Assembly: GCF_000429445.1 (NCBI RefSeq)
Contig: NZ_KE386904.1
Coordinates: 1 to 64,000, forward strand
Source: Algoriphagus terrigena DSM 22685
Lineage (GTDB): Bacteria; Bacteroidota; Bacteroidia; Cytophagales; Cyclobacteriaceae
Length of the DNA: 64,000 nt
Direction: 5' to 3'
Shown here: positions 1-15,000 of the stretch, one piece after another
Layout of the letters: every line of letters begins with the position of its first letter
How positions within the stretch are numbered: position 1 is the stretch's first letter
The notes under the pieces: generated by a model
Databases searched by the model: none
Told to the model about the DNA's origin: nothing
Seen by the model: only the letters and a program-made list of their open reading frames with translations
Position numbers and translations under genes: made by a program

Positions 1-3000
1 TCGCCAGCTTCGGAGTAGGTTGCCACATCGGCAACTTTGTCCACGGTCAGGCCTGGATCATCCGTACCCGGAACCACATTGGTATCCGTGCCGTCGGTCT
101 CTCCGCCGTCAGGATCGGTGCCGGTGGCGGTTGCGATGTTGGTCACCTCGCCGTTGTCCACATCCTGCTGGGTCACGGTGTAGGAAGTTGTTACCGTAGC
201 TGTTTCGCTTGGGGCAAGTGTTCCTACATTTTCCTCAAAGCCTGTCAACGGATCTTCTACCGTCACATTGCTCAAAGTCACGTTGCCGGTGTTGGTTACC
301 ACGATAGTATATGGAATCACATCACCAGCTTCAACATAAGTATCCACATCAGCGACTTTATCAACAGATAAGCCAGGGTTATTAATGCCATTCACCGGAA
401 CTTCATCTAGATCATCCACTTCCTCACCTTCAGGGTCAGTACCAACCACAGTAGCAATATTTACAAAGCTTCCATTGTCAATGTCAGCTTGAGTCACTGT
501 GTAGCTTGTGGTTGTTGTAAAGGATGCCTCAGGTGCCAAAGGCCCGAAGTTTTCAGAGTATCCTGTCAATGGATCTGACACAGTCACGGAAGTCAAAGTC
601 ACATTTCCTGTATTTGTAACTACCAACGTAAATGGAACAACATCTCCCGGCTCGGCATAAGAAGTGACATTCGTTGATTTTTCAATATCAATTTCAGGAT
701 TTTGAACTCCGTCGATGGTCGTACCATCCCCGCCGTCGGTCGTTCCGCCGTCAGGATCTGTGCCGGTGGCTGAGGCAAGGTTGGTGATGCTGCCGTTGTC
801 AAGGTCTGCTTGGGTGACGGTGTAGTCAGTGGTTATTGTCACGGATTCTCCCGGTTCCAGCGTTCCCTCATTGTTGGTGTAGCCTGTCAGGTTATCGTCC
901 ACGGTCACGTCGGTGAGCGTCACGTTGCCTGTGTTGGTCACCACAATGGTGTATGGGATCACCTCGCCGACTTCATCGTACGTGGTTTCATTCGCAGTTT
1001 TCACCACTTCCAGACTAGGTGCTTTGATTCCCTCAACCAGCGCGTCGTCTGTATCTGTCACTAAGCGGTTGATCGGGGTTCTGCCTGCTGCGGTCACGGT
1101 GTTCATGACCTCGCCGCTGTCCACATCTGCCTGCGTCACGGTGTAATAGGCCGTGAAGCTTTGGCTTTCGCCTGGAGCCAGCATGTCGATCTCCTCTTCC
1201 ATGCCTGTCAGTGGGTCTTCCACCCTCACATCGGTCAGCGTCACATTGCCCGTATTGGTCACCACGATGCTGTAGCTCAATACATCCCCGGCGCTGTTGT
1301 AGTCTGTGTCATTTGCAGTTTTCTCCACACTGATCTCTCCGCTTCTTCTGCCAAGTACCACGGCCCGGTCATTGTCGGTCAGGATTCTGCCCGCAGGGGT
1401 GGTTCCTTCGGCTGTCGCATTGTTGACAATCCTACCCGCATCCATCTGCTCCTGGGTCACTGTCAGTACGGTCGTTCTGTCCAGGCTTTGACCCGGTACC
1501 AAGGTAGGTATCACCGCATCCAGACCCGTCAGCGGATCTACCACATGCACATCGGTCAAAGTCACATTGCCCGTATTGGTCAGGGTCAGCGTATAGGTGA
1601 TCACATCACCCGCCTCATCAAACAGGTTAGGCGAAGCCGACTTGGTAATCTCCAGGCCTCCTGCCCTTCTGGCCACCACAATCGCATTGTCTGTATCTGT
1701 GACATCTTTGTCATTGATGTCATGCGCGGTCACCGAAGCGGTATTGGTAAAGAAGCCGTTGTCTATATCGGCCTGGGTCACATCTCTTGTAAGCGTATAG
1801 GTAGCCGATTCTCCCACCGCAAGGGTAGCCAGTGTGATCGGCGTATCTATTACCTGCGGATCGGTGATCTCCACCTCGTAAAGTTCCAGGTTGCCCACAT
1901 TGCTCACGATAAGCTCATAGCTGATCGTTTCTCCCGCTACATCATAGGTCAGCGGTGTGGCGGTTTTCAGGATTTCAATGCCCGGCTCGCCATCGGCAAA
2001 CACCCGTACATCGTCGTCGTCTTCCACCGTGGAGTTGTCCGGTGCTGTACCTTCCACCATCACGGTGTTTAATACATTGCCGTTTTCCAGGTCTTGCTGC
2101 GCAATGGTATAGGCTGTCGTGAAGGTCAATACCTGATTCGGTGCCATCGTACCGATGTTCTCCGAATAGCCGGTCAACGGATCTTCCAGCGTTACCCCTG
2201 TCAGGGTCACATTGCCGGTATTGGTCACCACAAGGGTATAGCTGATCACGTCTCCGGCTGTGTCGTAGATTCTCGGAACGGCTGTTTTCCTCACTTCTAT
2301 GGCTCCTGCCTGTAGGGCAAGCACGGTCACATCATCTTCGTCTGTTACGGTCTCATCTGTCGGAGTGAGTCCTTCTGCCGTGGCAGTATTTTCCACCTGC
2401 CCTGCATCGATCTGCGTCTGGGTCACCGTATAGCTTTCGGTCAGCGTGACTGTCTCTGCCGGTGCCAGGGTGCCTATATTCTGATCCAGTCCTGTCAACG
2501 GATCTTCCACCGTCACATCTGAGAGGGTCACATTGCCGGTGTTGGTCACAAGGATGGCATAGGTGATCACATCGCCAGGAGTATCGTACCCTGTCACGTC
2601 CGCAGACTTGTCAATGGCAATCTCTCCGCGCTGGTCGGCTGTGATGATCACTTCATCCTCATCGCTTACCTCGCTGTCATTGGTATCCGTCCCGGTCGCA
2701 GTGGCAGTATTGACCACTTCGCCAGCATCCACATCCTGTTGGGTAATGGTGTAAGGCGTGGTGACTGTCGCGGATTCACCCGGTGCAAGTGTGCCTGTGC
2801 CGACGGACTCATCCAATCCGGTCAGCGGATCCTCGACGGTCACCTCTGTCAGGGTCACATTACCGGTATTGGTCACCACCAGGGTGTAATTGATCACTGT
2901 GCCTGCCTCATCGTAAGTCGTTTGGTCGGCGGTTTTCACCACTTCTATCTCCGGAGTCTGGGTGGCATCCACATCGGCACCGTCTCCGCCGTCTGTTTCT

Positions 3001-6000
3001 CCGCCGTCAGGATCTGTGCCGGTCGCTGTCGCAAAGTTGCTGATCGTGCCGTTGTCCACATCTTCCTGGGTCACGGTATAGGTCGTGATAATGGTGGCGC
3101 TTTCTCCCGGCGCCAGTGTGCCCACGTCCTCTGTCAGTCCGGTCAACGGATCTTCCACCGTCACATCGGTCAAAGTCACGTTACCGGTGTTGGTCACCAC
3201 AATGCCGTACTTGATCTCTTCCCCTGCCTCGGTATAGGTGGTCGCGTTGGTGGCTTTCATCACATCCAGCGAAGGATCTTTGATGCCGTCCACTTCTGCT
3301 CCGTCTCCGCCGTCTGTAGGGTTGCCGTCAGGATCTGTGCCGGTCGCTGTCGCAAAGTTTACAATCGTTCCGCTGTCCACGTCTGCCTGGGTCACCGTGT
3401 AGTGGGTGGTCACAGTGATGGATTCTCCCGGTGCCATCGTGCCGAAGTTTCGGGTCAGACCGGTCAGGTCATCCCTGCCGTTCACGTTGGTCAGAGTCAC
3501 ATTGCCGGTATTGGTCACAATGATGGTGTATGGGATCACGTCTCCCGCGGCGGCGTATTCGTCCACGTTTGCTTCTTTGTCCACACTCAAGCCCGGGGTC
3601 TGTGTCGCAGGGGTTACCGTGCCGTCTGTGCCCTCGGTCTCGCCGCCGTCTGGATCGGTGCCGGTCGCTGTGGCTATGTTTTCAACCGCTCCGCTGTCCA
3701 CATCAGCCTGGGTGACGGTGTAAGCGGTCGTCACGGTCACTGTTTCGCCAGGAGCTAGCGTGCCTACATTCTCTGAGTAACCGGTCAGCGGATCTTCTAC
3801 CGTCACATCGGTCAAGGTTACGTTACCCGTGTTGGTTACGATCAAAGTGTATGGAATCACATCCCCTGCTTCCGCATACGTCGCCGCTGTTGTGGTCTTC
3901 TCAATCGCGATCGATGGGTTCTTGATGCCGTCGATAATCAACTCGTCTTCATCCTCGACCTCACCGCCGTCTGGATCTGTTCCGGTTGCGGAAGCGATAT
4001 TTTCAAGTGAACCTCTATCGACATCGGCTTGAGTCACGGTGTAGCTAACCGTAATAGTGGCTGTTTCTTCCGGAGCGAGTGTTCCAAAGTCTCTACTTGA
4101 TCCAGTTTTAGGGTCAGTAACAGTCACATTATCCAAGGACACGTTTCCATCATTGGTCACGACCACCCTATATTCGATCACATCGCCTGCTTCGTCGAAG
4201 GTGTCCACATCGGCAGTTTTCTCCAATACAATGGATGGTTCCTGAATAGCGTCGATCTGAACTGTGTCCAAATCCACCACGTTTTCATTTTGTGGTGTGG
4301 TACCTCGTGTTCCAGCTATGTTTTCGTAGAATCCATTATCCAGATCCTCTTGGGTAATGACATGTGTTGTAGTATAAGTAACTGACGCACCCGGAGCCAT
4401 GGTAGGCACTACTTCGTCCAAACCTGTTTTTGGATCTTTCACCAACACATTGGTCAAAGTCAAATTACCCGTATTGGTCACGGTAATGGTATAAGTCGCC
4501 GTCTGTCCTACTGCATCGTAAGTGCTGATATCCGAAACTTTCTCTATATCAATGTCCCCATTCAGGATGGCTGTCACTTCCTCGTCGTCCATTGCCTCCA
4601 CAGTTCTGTCTGCCGGAGTAATGCCTGCCGCAGTAGCAATATTGTCAAATGCCGCAGCATCCACATCGGCTTGAGTGATGGTATAAGTGGTCGAGACGGT
4701 AGCACTTTCGCCCGGTGCCAAAGTACCGGCATTCTGATTCAGCGAAGTCTGAGGATCGGTCACCGTAACATCTGTCAAGGTCACATTGCCGGTGTTGGTC
4801 ACCACGATGGTGTATGGAATCACATCGCCTGCCGCATCGTAAGTGGAAACATCAGCGGTTTTTTGGATCGCGATATCTCCATTTCTCAAGGCTACCACCA
4901 CTGCATTGTCATTCACTTCCAGGTCACGGCCTTTTGGTGTGGTGCCGGTAGCTGTGGCAATATTTCTCACCAAACCCGCATCCACATCGCCTTGCTCTAT
5001 GGTGTAAACTTCGGTGTAAGTCCTGCTAGCGCCCAGAGCCAAATCCCCAACAGCCACATCCATTCCCGTGAGCGGATCGGTCACGACCACATTGCTCAAA
5101 GTCACATTGCCACGGTTCTGGATCACAATCGTATAGGTAATCTGATCACCGGCTTCACGGTACAATCTTGGACTTGGGGTTTTGCTGATTGTCAACAAGC
5201 CGGCAGTCAAAGCCGTCACTTTTTCATCATCCTCATCGCTCACCACTTCAGCGTTAGAAGCGGTGCCTTGGACAGTTGCAATATTGGAAATACTGCCGCT
5301 GTCCATATCCGCCTGAGTGACGGTGTAAGTCGTGTTTCTGATCAAAATACTTCCCGGAGCCAAGGTTCCCACATTTTCGGAGAAGCCTGTTAAATCATCC
5401 GTGATGACCACATTATCAATAGTGAGATTACCCACATTGGTCACGGTCAAGTTGTAATTGATCACTTGACCAGCGCGCTCGTAGACTTTTGGCGAAGCCG
5501 TCTTCTGAATCTCAATTCCCGGAGTACCTCTACGGAATACCGTAACATTATCCGTGTCGGTCAGGCCGTCTTCCACGGAAGTATTCCCTGTGACAGTGGC
5601 AGTATTCACAATTCTTCCACCATCCACATCTACTTGGGTAATGGTATAAGTAGGCGTAAACGTTGCTGATTCACCCGGAGCCAAAGGACCGAAGTCTTCA
5701 TCCAAGGCAAGTTTGCTATCCACCAGATTGAGATCAGTCAAAGTCAGGTTACCTGTATTGGTCACCACTAGAGTGTAGGAAATCACATCGCCAGGAGCAT
5801 CGAAGATTCTAGGCGAGGCGGTTTTCGCAAGGTCAATTGAACCGCTTTGCAAAGCTACCACCTCAACCGCTGCTTCATCTGTCACGTCCGGACCTGTAGG
5901 AGGAGTGCCAATGACATTTGCATCATTGATCACTGAGCCACCGTCCACATCAGACTGGAGGATCGTGTAGGTAGTCATGAAGGTCACCACTTCGTCCGGT

Positions 6001-9000
6001 GCCAAGGTTGGAATGGTCTCATCCATGCCTGTCAATGGATCGGTGACCATCACATTGGTTAAGGTCACATTTCCGGTATTGGTCACAGTGACGGTGTAAG
6101 TAATCACATCGCCTGCGGTATCGTAAGTTGCCACATTCGCCACTTTTTCAAGGAGAATAGCCGGGCTTTGCTCTGCAATTACCGTCACATCATCTTCGTC
6201 AGATACAGTGGCGGGATTTGGAGAATTACCGGTTACACTTGCTGTATTGTCAATTTGGCCATTGTCGACGTCAGCTTGAGTCACCGTGTATCGGCTGGTC
6301 AAGGTATAGCTCTGACCCGGAGCCATGGATGGATAGGTTTGATCCAAATTCACCAATGGATCTGTCACATTCACATCTGTCAGCGTCACATTTCCGGTGT
6401 TCGTGATCACCACGGTATATCTGATCACATCCCCTGCTTCATCGTAGGTGGAGACATTTGCTGATTTGGTCAACTCGATCTCTCCCTGCTGGATCGCATC
6501 CACGGTCACATTATCACTGTCTTCTACTGTGTCATCATTAGGATCCAAAGCCGTCACACTTGCCGTGTTATCGATCTGTCCATTGTCCACATCCGCCTGA
6601 GTGACGGTGTATGGAAAATCTTTGGACAGACTTGCGCCCGGCGACAAGGTATTGATCGGCTCATCGGCACCTGTCAGTGGATCTGTGACTTCCAAGGTAT
6701 TCAGGGTCACATTTCCGGTATTAGTGATAGTCACTGTGTAGATGATCACCTCACCGGCAGTGGAATAAGTAGCCTTGTCAGCTTCTTTGACCAGATCGAT
6801 TTCTGGTGTTTGCGTAGCTTCCACTACCACAGAATCCTCGTCTTCCACGGTTTCGCCAGCTGGAGTTTCGCCAGTGCCTGAGGCAGTATTTTCTACCTGA
6901 CCCGCATCGATATCATCCTGATCTACCGCATAGACGGCAGTGTAAGTTCTGCTTTCTCCAGGTGCCAAAGTCTGAACAGTCTCGGTCAAACCTGTCAATG
7001 GATCTGCCACTTCCACATTGGACAAAGTCACATTACCTGTATTTTGAACCACAATGGTGTAGGTAATTTCGTCACCCACCGCCTCGTAAGTACTTACATC
7101 GGCAGATTTGGTCACCGTGATTTCACCGTTTTGGATGGCTGTCACCAATTCATCATCTGTGTCAGCTACCGTTCTGTCGGCCGGTGTTGTACCGGTTACG
7201 GTTGCAGTATTTGGCAATTCTCCATTGTCCAAATCCTCTTGAGTGATGCTGTATGTGGTTGTGAAAATCTGCACATCTGCAGGAGTCAAACTTGGAACTA
7301 CGGTGCTAAATGCCGTCAGCGGATCGGTCACCTCGACATTTGTCAAGGTTACATTTCCGGTATTGGTCACTGTCAGCGTATAAGTGATCAGGTCATCTAC
7401 CGCTTCGTAGGTATCCACATCTGCCTCTTTCGTCAGCTCGATAGCAGCAGCTCTTCTGGACAATACCACTGCATTGTCGTTATCAGTCACAGTTCTGCCC
7501 GGAGGTGTAACTCCGGTAGCAGTGGCCTGATTCACGATCAATCCAGCGTCCACATCAGCCTGAGTGGCAGTGTAGGAAACGGTGTAAGTTTCAGAAGCTC
7601 CAGGCGCCAAAGTAAGCGCTCCTCCATTGTCAAACCCAGTCAGCGGATCGGTCACTTGCACGTTTGCCAAGGTCACATTTCCTGTATTCGTCACGGTCAA
7701 GGTGTATTCAATGACTTCGTCAGTTTCATCAAATGTTCTCTGAAGCGGCACTTTTTCAACGGAAATAGAACCTGATCTTCTGGAAAGCACTCTCGCATCA
7801 TCGGAATCGGTCACTTCATTTCCGGAAGGAGTTTCCCCGGTTGCGGTAGCTTCATTCAGTACCAAAGCTGCATCTACATCATTCTGATCCACTGTATAGG
7901 AAGTCACTGTAGAAACCTGTTCTCCCGGTGCCATTTCCCCTACAGCCCATGTCAAACCTGTCAATGGATCGGTCACTTCGACATTTGTCAAAGTCACGTT
8001 GCCCTCATTGGTCACCGTGATCGTGTAGGTGAGCTCTTCTCCAGCTTGGTCGAAGATCAATTGGTTTGCTTTCTTATCGATGCCGATTGCTCCGGATCTC
8101 AATCCCTGAACTCTGGCATTGTCGGTGTCCTCTACCGGATCACTGTCAGGATCTATTCCAGTTACTGTAGCGGTATTGGAGATGAATCCTTCATCCAAGT
8201 CATCCTGCGTGGCGATGTATGTCACCGTAATGGAGGTGCTTTCGGCAGGTGCCAAAGTGCCAACATTTTCATCGGTATCAGTAAGTGGATCTGTGATTGT
8301 TACATCGGTCAAAGTCTCATTTCCGATGTTGGTTACTGTAAGCGTATAGGAAATCTCATCACCAGCCTCGTCAAAAGTCTGAGGTGAAGCTGATTTGACA
8401 ATCTCTATTGCCGGAGCTCCTACCACATATACTCTTGCATTATCTGTGTCCTCCACTACTTCTCCGTCAGGAGTTACGCCTGAGGCACTGGCTGTATTCA
8501 CCAGATTAGTGTTGTCGACATCTTCCTGAGTCAGGGTATATGTGGTCGTGAATACCTGGCTTTCACCCGGCAACAAAGTACCGACCGTCTCGTCAAACGC
8601 GGTCAACGGATCGGATACTTCCACATCATCCAGGGTCACATTACCAACATTGGTTACCACAATGGTGTAAGTGATTACCTCACCTGCTGCATTGAAGAAT
8701 TTAGGATTCGAAGTTTTGGTTACTTCGATTGCTCCGTTTTGGACGGCCACAATCTGCTCGTTGTCGGTATCTTCTACCTCTTCGTCATAAGGAGTAGTAC
8801 CGGTAGCTGTCGCAATATTGGTTACAGAGCCCGCGTCCACTTCTACCTGACTTACGGTGTAAGTGGTCTGGAATTGCTGTGATTCATCCGGCGATAAAGT
8901 TGGAACTGTCTCCGTCAAACCGGTCAACGGATCGGTCACTTCCACATCTGTCAGGGTCACATTTCCGACGTTGGTCACTTCCAGCGTATAGGTGATGACC

Positions 9001-12000
9001 TGATCGGCAGCGAAATAGATTTTTGGCGAAGCCAATTTCGTGATTTCAATTCCGCCGATTTGGTTTGCTTTAGAAACCACCTCATCGTCATCGCTGACTT
9101 CCTCCTCATTCGGATCTGTTCCTACCACCGTAGCGGTGTTCAGAATTTCCCCGCTGTCCATGTCCGCCTGAGTGACGGTGTAGGTGGTTTGTCCCTGCTT
9201 AGTTTCATTTGGAGCAAAAGAACCTGCATTGTAAACCAATTCAGTCAATGGGTCAGTGACGACCACATCTGTGAGGGTCACGTTTCCTGTATTGGTCACT
9301 GTCAAGGTGTAGAAGATCACATTTCCAGCCTGATCGTAGGTGGTTTGGGTGGTCTCCTTCACGATCTCAATGGATGACAACTGAATCGCTTCAATAGTCA
9401 AATCATCCTGATCCGTGACTTGCGTGTTCTGCGGAGTATCCCCAACGGCAGTAGCCTGATTATAGATCGAGCCGTTATTGATGTCCGCTTGAGTGACGGT
9501 ATAGTTTTCCCTGACATTGGTGGATTCTCCCGGAGCCAAGGTGCCCACATTGGTAGTCAATCCGGTCAGAGGATCATTGACAGAAACATCCGTCAAGGTT
9601 ACATTGCCGGTATTGGTCACTGCCAAAGTATATCGGATCACGTCACCCGGAGCATCGTAATCAGAGACATTGGAAGATTTCTCGATGCTGATCTCAGGAT
9701 CAAGCAATGCCGTCACCGATTCATCATCAGAGTCTTCGGCCCGGCTGTTATCCGGAGCCACTCCTGTCACTTCTGCAATATTGTCAACTTTACCAGCGTC
9801 CACATTTGCCTGAGAAATCGTGTAGTTGACGGTAACCGTACTGGATTGAGCAGGTGCCAAGCTTCCAATATTTCGAGTCAAGCCTGTTTTTGGATCTTTC
9901 AGAGTTACCTCATCCAGCGTCACGTTGCCGGTATTTTCCACCACCAAGGTATAGGTAATTACCTCACCCGGCGCAGCGTAGGTTTTAGGATTAGCAGTCT
10001 TGGTGATGGATATATCAGGATTTTGAAGTCCCAGAACAGTCACATCGTCAGAATCTCCAACCTGACTGCCATCAGGAGCATAGCCATTTGCATCTACCAG
10101 GTTATAGACGAAGCCACTATCCATGTCTTCCTGAGTCACTTCATAAGCTTCGGTGAAGGTTCTGGATTCACCTGGCTGAAGGGTAAGGATAAATCCACTT
10201 AGCCCGGTATTGTTGTCCACACCGTAGATTCTGCTGAGCGTCACGTTTCCAGTATTGGTGACCACAATAGTATAGGTGATGACCTCTCCTGTTTCTGAGA
10301 AAGTGGCTTTATCAGCAGTTTTCACTACCTCAATTTCGCCGTCTTGGATGGCATCAACTATGACAGAATCGTCATCCTCCACAAGCTCACCGTCCGGAGT
10401 ACTTCCGGCTCCTGTCACAGTATTTTCAATCTGTCCGGCATTCAGATCAGCCTGATTTACGGCATAAACTTCCGTAAAGGTGACGCTTTCTCCCGGTGCC
10501 AAAGAGTCAATGTCTTCCGTCATACCGGTAAGTGGATCGATCACTTCCACATCGGACAAGGTCACATTGCCGGTGTTTTCGACCACTATGGTATAAGTGA
10601 TCTGGTCTCCTACGGCTTCGTAAGTGTTGACATCAGAAGTTTTGGAAACTGTGATTTCACCATTCTGAATGGCTGTCACCAGCTCATCGTCTGTGTCCCT
10701 TACAGTAAGACCAGCTGGGGTAGTTCCTGTTACACTTGCTGTATTTGGCAGCTCACCATTATCCACATCTTCCTGTGTGATCACATAAGAAGTGCTGAGT
10801 TCCTCACTTTCACCAGGTGCCAAAGTCGCGATAGTGCTGCTGTATTGGGTAAGCGGATCAGTCACCTCGACATTGGTCAGGGTCACATTGCCGGTGTTAG
10901 TCACCACCAAGGTGTAATCGATTACGTCACCTACCTCGTCGTAAGTCTGCACATCCGCATCCTTGGTGATGGAGATGGACGCTGATCTTCTTGCCAGCAC
11001 AATGGCGTTGTCTGTATCGGTAACCGTTCTATCAGCAGGAGTCAAACCTGATACAGAAGCTACATTGACAATAGTGCCCCGATCTACATCGGCTTGAGTG
11101 ACTGTGTAGGAAACAGTATAAGTTTCCGAATCCGCCGGAGCCATGCTGCCAATTGTTGTTTCAAAGCCGGTCAGCGGATCAGATACTTCAACATCTGTGA
11201 GCGTTACATTTCCTGTATTGGTGACGACAATTTCATAGTCAATCACTTCTCCCGCTTGGTTGTAAGTCCTCTGAAGTGGAGTTTTCTCGATGACAATGGA
11301 ACCGGATCTTCTAGCAAGTACTCTGGCGTCATCCTGATCAGTCACAACATTTCCTGATGGGGTATTCCCGGTGGCAGTGGCCTCATTCACTACCAAACCA
11401 GCATTGACGTCATCCTGATCAGCTGTATAGCTAGTAACTGTGGAAACACTTGCTCCAGGAGCCATTTCTCCAATATCCCAAGTCAATCCAGTCAATGGAT
11501 CTGTCACTTCCACATCAGTCAAAGTCACATTTCCTTCGTTGGTCACCGTAATTGTGTAGCCCAAGTCATCCCCTGCTTCATCGAAGGTCGGTTGATTCGC
11601 TGTTTTCTCTATACCAATAGCACCGGAACGGAGACCCTGGACTCTTGCATCATCTGAATCTTCAACTGTTTCGTCATCCGGATCAACTCCAGTAGCTGTT
11701 GCAATGTTGGTAATGAATCCCTGATCCAGATCATCTTGGGTAGCGTCGTAGGTTAAAGTAACGGTTTTGCTTTCCGTAGGGTCCAAGACTCCATCATCCA
11801 CCAACTCGTCAGTTCCTGTGAGTGGATCGACCACGGTCACATCTGTCAAGGTCACATTACCGATATTGGTGACTACCAAGGTGTAAGTGATCGTCTCACC
11901 TGCCTCATCGAAGGTCAGCGGATCTGCGGTTTTCTCAATTTCTATGGCCGGAGTGCCAAATACATAAATCCGTGCATTGTCAGTATCCGATACTTCCTCA

Positions 12001-15000
12001 TCCGAAGGCGACAAACCGGTTGCTGTGGCAGTATTTACCAAATTGGTATTGTCCACATCTGCCTGAGTCAATGTGTATGTGGTGGTAAATGTCTGGGTTT
12101 CTCCGGGCGCCATGGTACCCACCAACTTGACGAAGTTGGTCAATGGATCGACTAACTCCACCTCATCCAAGGTCACGTTTCCGGTATTAGTTACCTCGAT
12201 GGTGTAAGTGATCACTTCACCCGCGGCATTGAAGAATTTCGGACTGGAGGTCTTCACCACTTCAATCGAAGCACTTTGCTGGCCTGTGACCAGTTCATTG
12301 TCCGAATCAGAGACATCTTCGCCTTGGGTAGTCTGACCTGCAGCACTTGCAGTGTTTGGAATGCTTCCGGCATCAAGGTCGGCCTGAGTAGTTGTATAGG
12401 TAGTGGTATAAACTTCCACTTGGCCTGGAATCAGCACATCAATGGTCTCATCCAGCCCGGTCAGTGGATCGGTTACCGCGACATTTTCCAAAGTAAGGTT
12501 ACCTGTATTTTCTACCGTAATCGTATAGGTGATTTCTGTATCCGGCGCGCTGAAGGCATTCGGATCGGCAGTTTTGGTGATTTCAATGTCTCCATTTTGA
12601 AGCGCATTGATCAGTTCATCATCCGTGTCAGTTACCTGATCACCATTCGGATCAACTCCATTTGTTGCTGCTGTATTTGAAATAGAGCCATTGTCAATGT
12701 CCGCTTGCGTGATGGTGATTGTCGTGGTGTAAGTCGCACTTTCATCCGGTGCCAAAGTACCCACGGCTTCATCCAAACCTGTTAACGGATCTGTCACCAC
12801 GACCTCAGTCAGGGTCACATTTCCGGTGTTGGTCACGACGATGGTATAAGTCACCACTTCACCCGGAGTCTCGTAAGTAGCTTTATCCGCAGATTTGGTC
12901 ACCTCAATACTTGGAGTTTGAATTGCCTCTACCAGTTCATCGTCAGCATCTGACACTTCCGGAATCCCGCTGGAAGCAGGAGGCGCAGCAGTCACGGAAG
13001 CCGTATTTGGCACCGAGCCATTGTCCACATCTGCTTGATCCACGGTATAAGTGGTCGTGAAAATCTGAGTGGCACCGGGTGCGAAAGTCGCGATGCTTTC
13101 GTCCATTTCAGTCAATGGATCAGTCACCTGGACATCAGTCAAGGTCACATTTCCAGTGTTTGTCACCGTGACCTGGTAGGAAATTATATCCCCATCCTCA
13201 GAATAGCTTGTCGTAATTGCGGTCTTGTCGATGGAAATCGAAGGACTTTCAATCGCCGGAACAGTCACCTCATTGGTCTCAGTATCCACATCACCGCCAT
13301 TGGTATCCTGTCCGGTCGCAGTGGCCTGATTGGTATAGGAACCCACATCAATATCAGCCTGCACGACCACATGCTCGGCAGTGACTGTAGCATTCTGCTG
13401 AGGTGCCAAAGTGGCGATTGGACTTCCTGAAGTGATCGTCGCTTTTGGATCTGTGACCACAATATTCGTGAGAGTCACATTCCCGGTATTTCTGATGACA
13501 ATGTCGTATTTGATCACCTCACCGACGGCGGAATAGCTGCTGGTTCTGGATCTTTTCGCAGAAATCAAAGAAGGAGATTGTATAGCCGGAACTATGACTT
13601 GATTAGTCGTGGCATCCACGTTGTTGTTTTTCGGATCCTGACCTCTTGCAGTGGCTTGATTGGCATATTCGCCAGCGTCAAGGTCTGCCTGAGCCACGAC
13701 ATGTTCAGCTGTAATGGTGGCAGTTTGGTTTGGTGCCAAAGTCAAAACTGGATTACCTCCTGTGATTACCGCCTTCGGCTCATTCACAGTGACATTTGTC
13801 AGCGTTACGTTACCTGTATTCTCAACGACGATCGTGTACTCAATCACGTCCCCCACTTGATCGTAATTCGCCGTGGAAGTAGCCTTTGTCGCGACCAAAG
13901 AAGGAGTCTGGATGGCCTGAAGCGTCACCTGATTGGTGGTGGTGGAGATAGGGACACCCGTTTTCAAGGCTCCGTTAGCAGTAGCCTGATTGGTGTAAGA
14001 GCCCGCATCCAAATCAGCCTGAGTTACCGTGTGCACCGCAGTCACCGTGGCTGTCGTGTGGGCAGGGATGATCGCGACGGGATTTTCACTGGTTATCTCT
14101 GCCTTAGGGTCATTGATCTCCATGTTGTAGAAGGAGACGTTACCTGTGTTATTGATCAGAATTTCATAATTGATCACTTCGCCTACGAAAGAGTAGGTAG
14201 TCTGAGGAGAAGACTTGGAAGAAGAAATAAATGGATTCTGAACACCCGTGATTCTTTCCAGATCGTCGTCAGAAACTGGCAACCCATTGAAGTCAGTACC
14301 TTCTGCAGTCGCAGTATTGTCGATCTTGGAATTGTCCACATCGTCCTGAGTGACGGTGTAGGCCTCAGTAAAGGTCACACTTTCCCCAGGAGAGAAGGTG
14401 GCTACAGTCGTAGAAAGTCCCGTCAGATCATCGGAAACTTCCATGTCGAATACCGTGATATTTCCGGTATTGGTGACAGTAATGGTGTAATTCAGCGTTT
14501 CACCAGCATTGATGTAGCTATTTTGCTGCACCGACTTGTCCACCGTGATTTGTGGACTTTGGGCTCCATTCAGGATTTCAGTGTCATCGTCTTGGACTAC
14601 ATTTCCCAAAAAGTCTACGCCTGTCGCATCGGCGGTGTTGGTAATCGTGCCACGATCCACATCCTCTTGAGTCACTGTGTAGGTCTCTTGGAAAGTCTGG
14701 CTGTCGCCCGGCTCCATGGTGGCTATTTGGGTGCTAAGCAAGGTTTTGGAGTCGGAAGCGGTGATATCATACACCGTCACATTACCGACGTTTTCCAAAA
14801 CGATGGTGTAATGAAGCACTTCGCCTACAGCGGTGTAGCCGCTTTCCTCCACTGATTTGGTTACTTCCAGTCTTGGATTTTGGATGGCATTTACGATTTC
14901 CTCTCCGAGCGCATCAGGCAAATTTCCTCCTGCAGGAATACCTGCAGCCGTAGCCGTGTTGGTGAAAGAACCTGCATTGACATCTTGCTGGTTTACGGTG

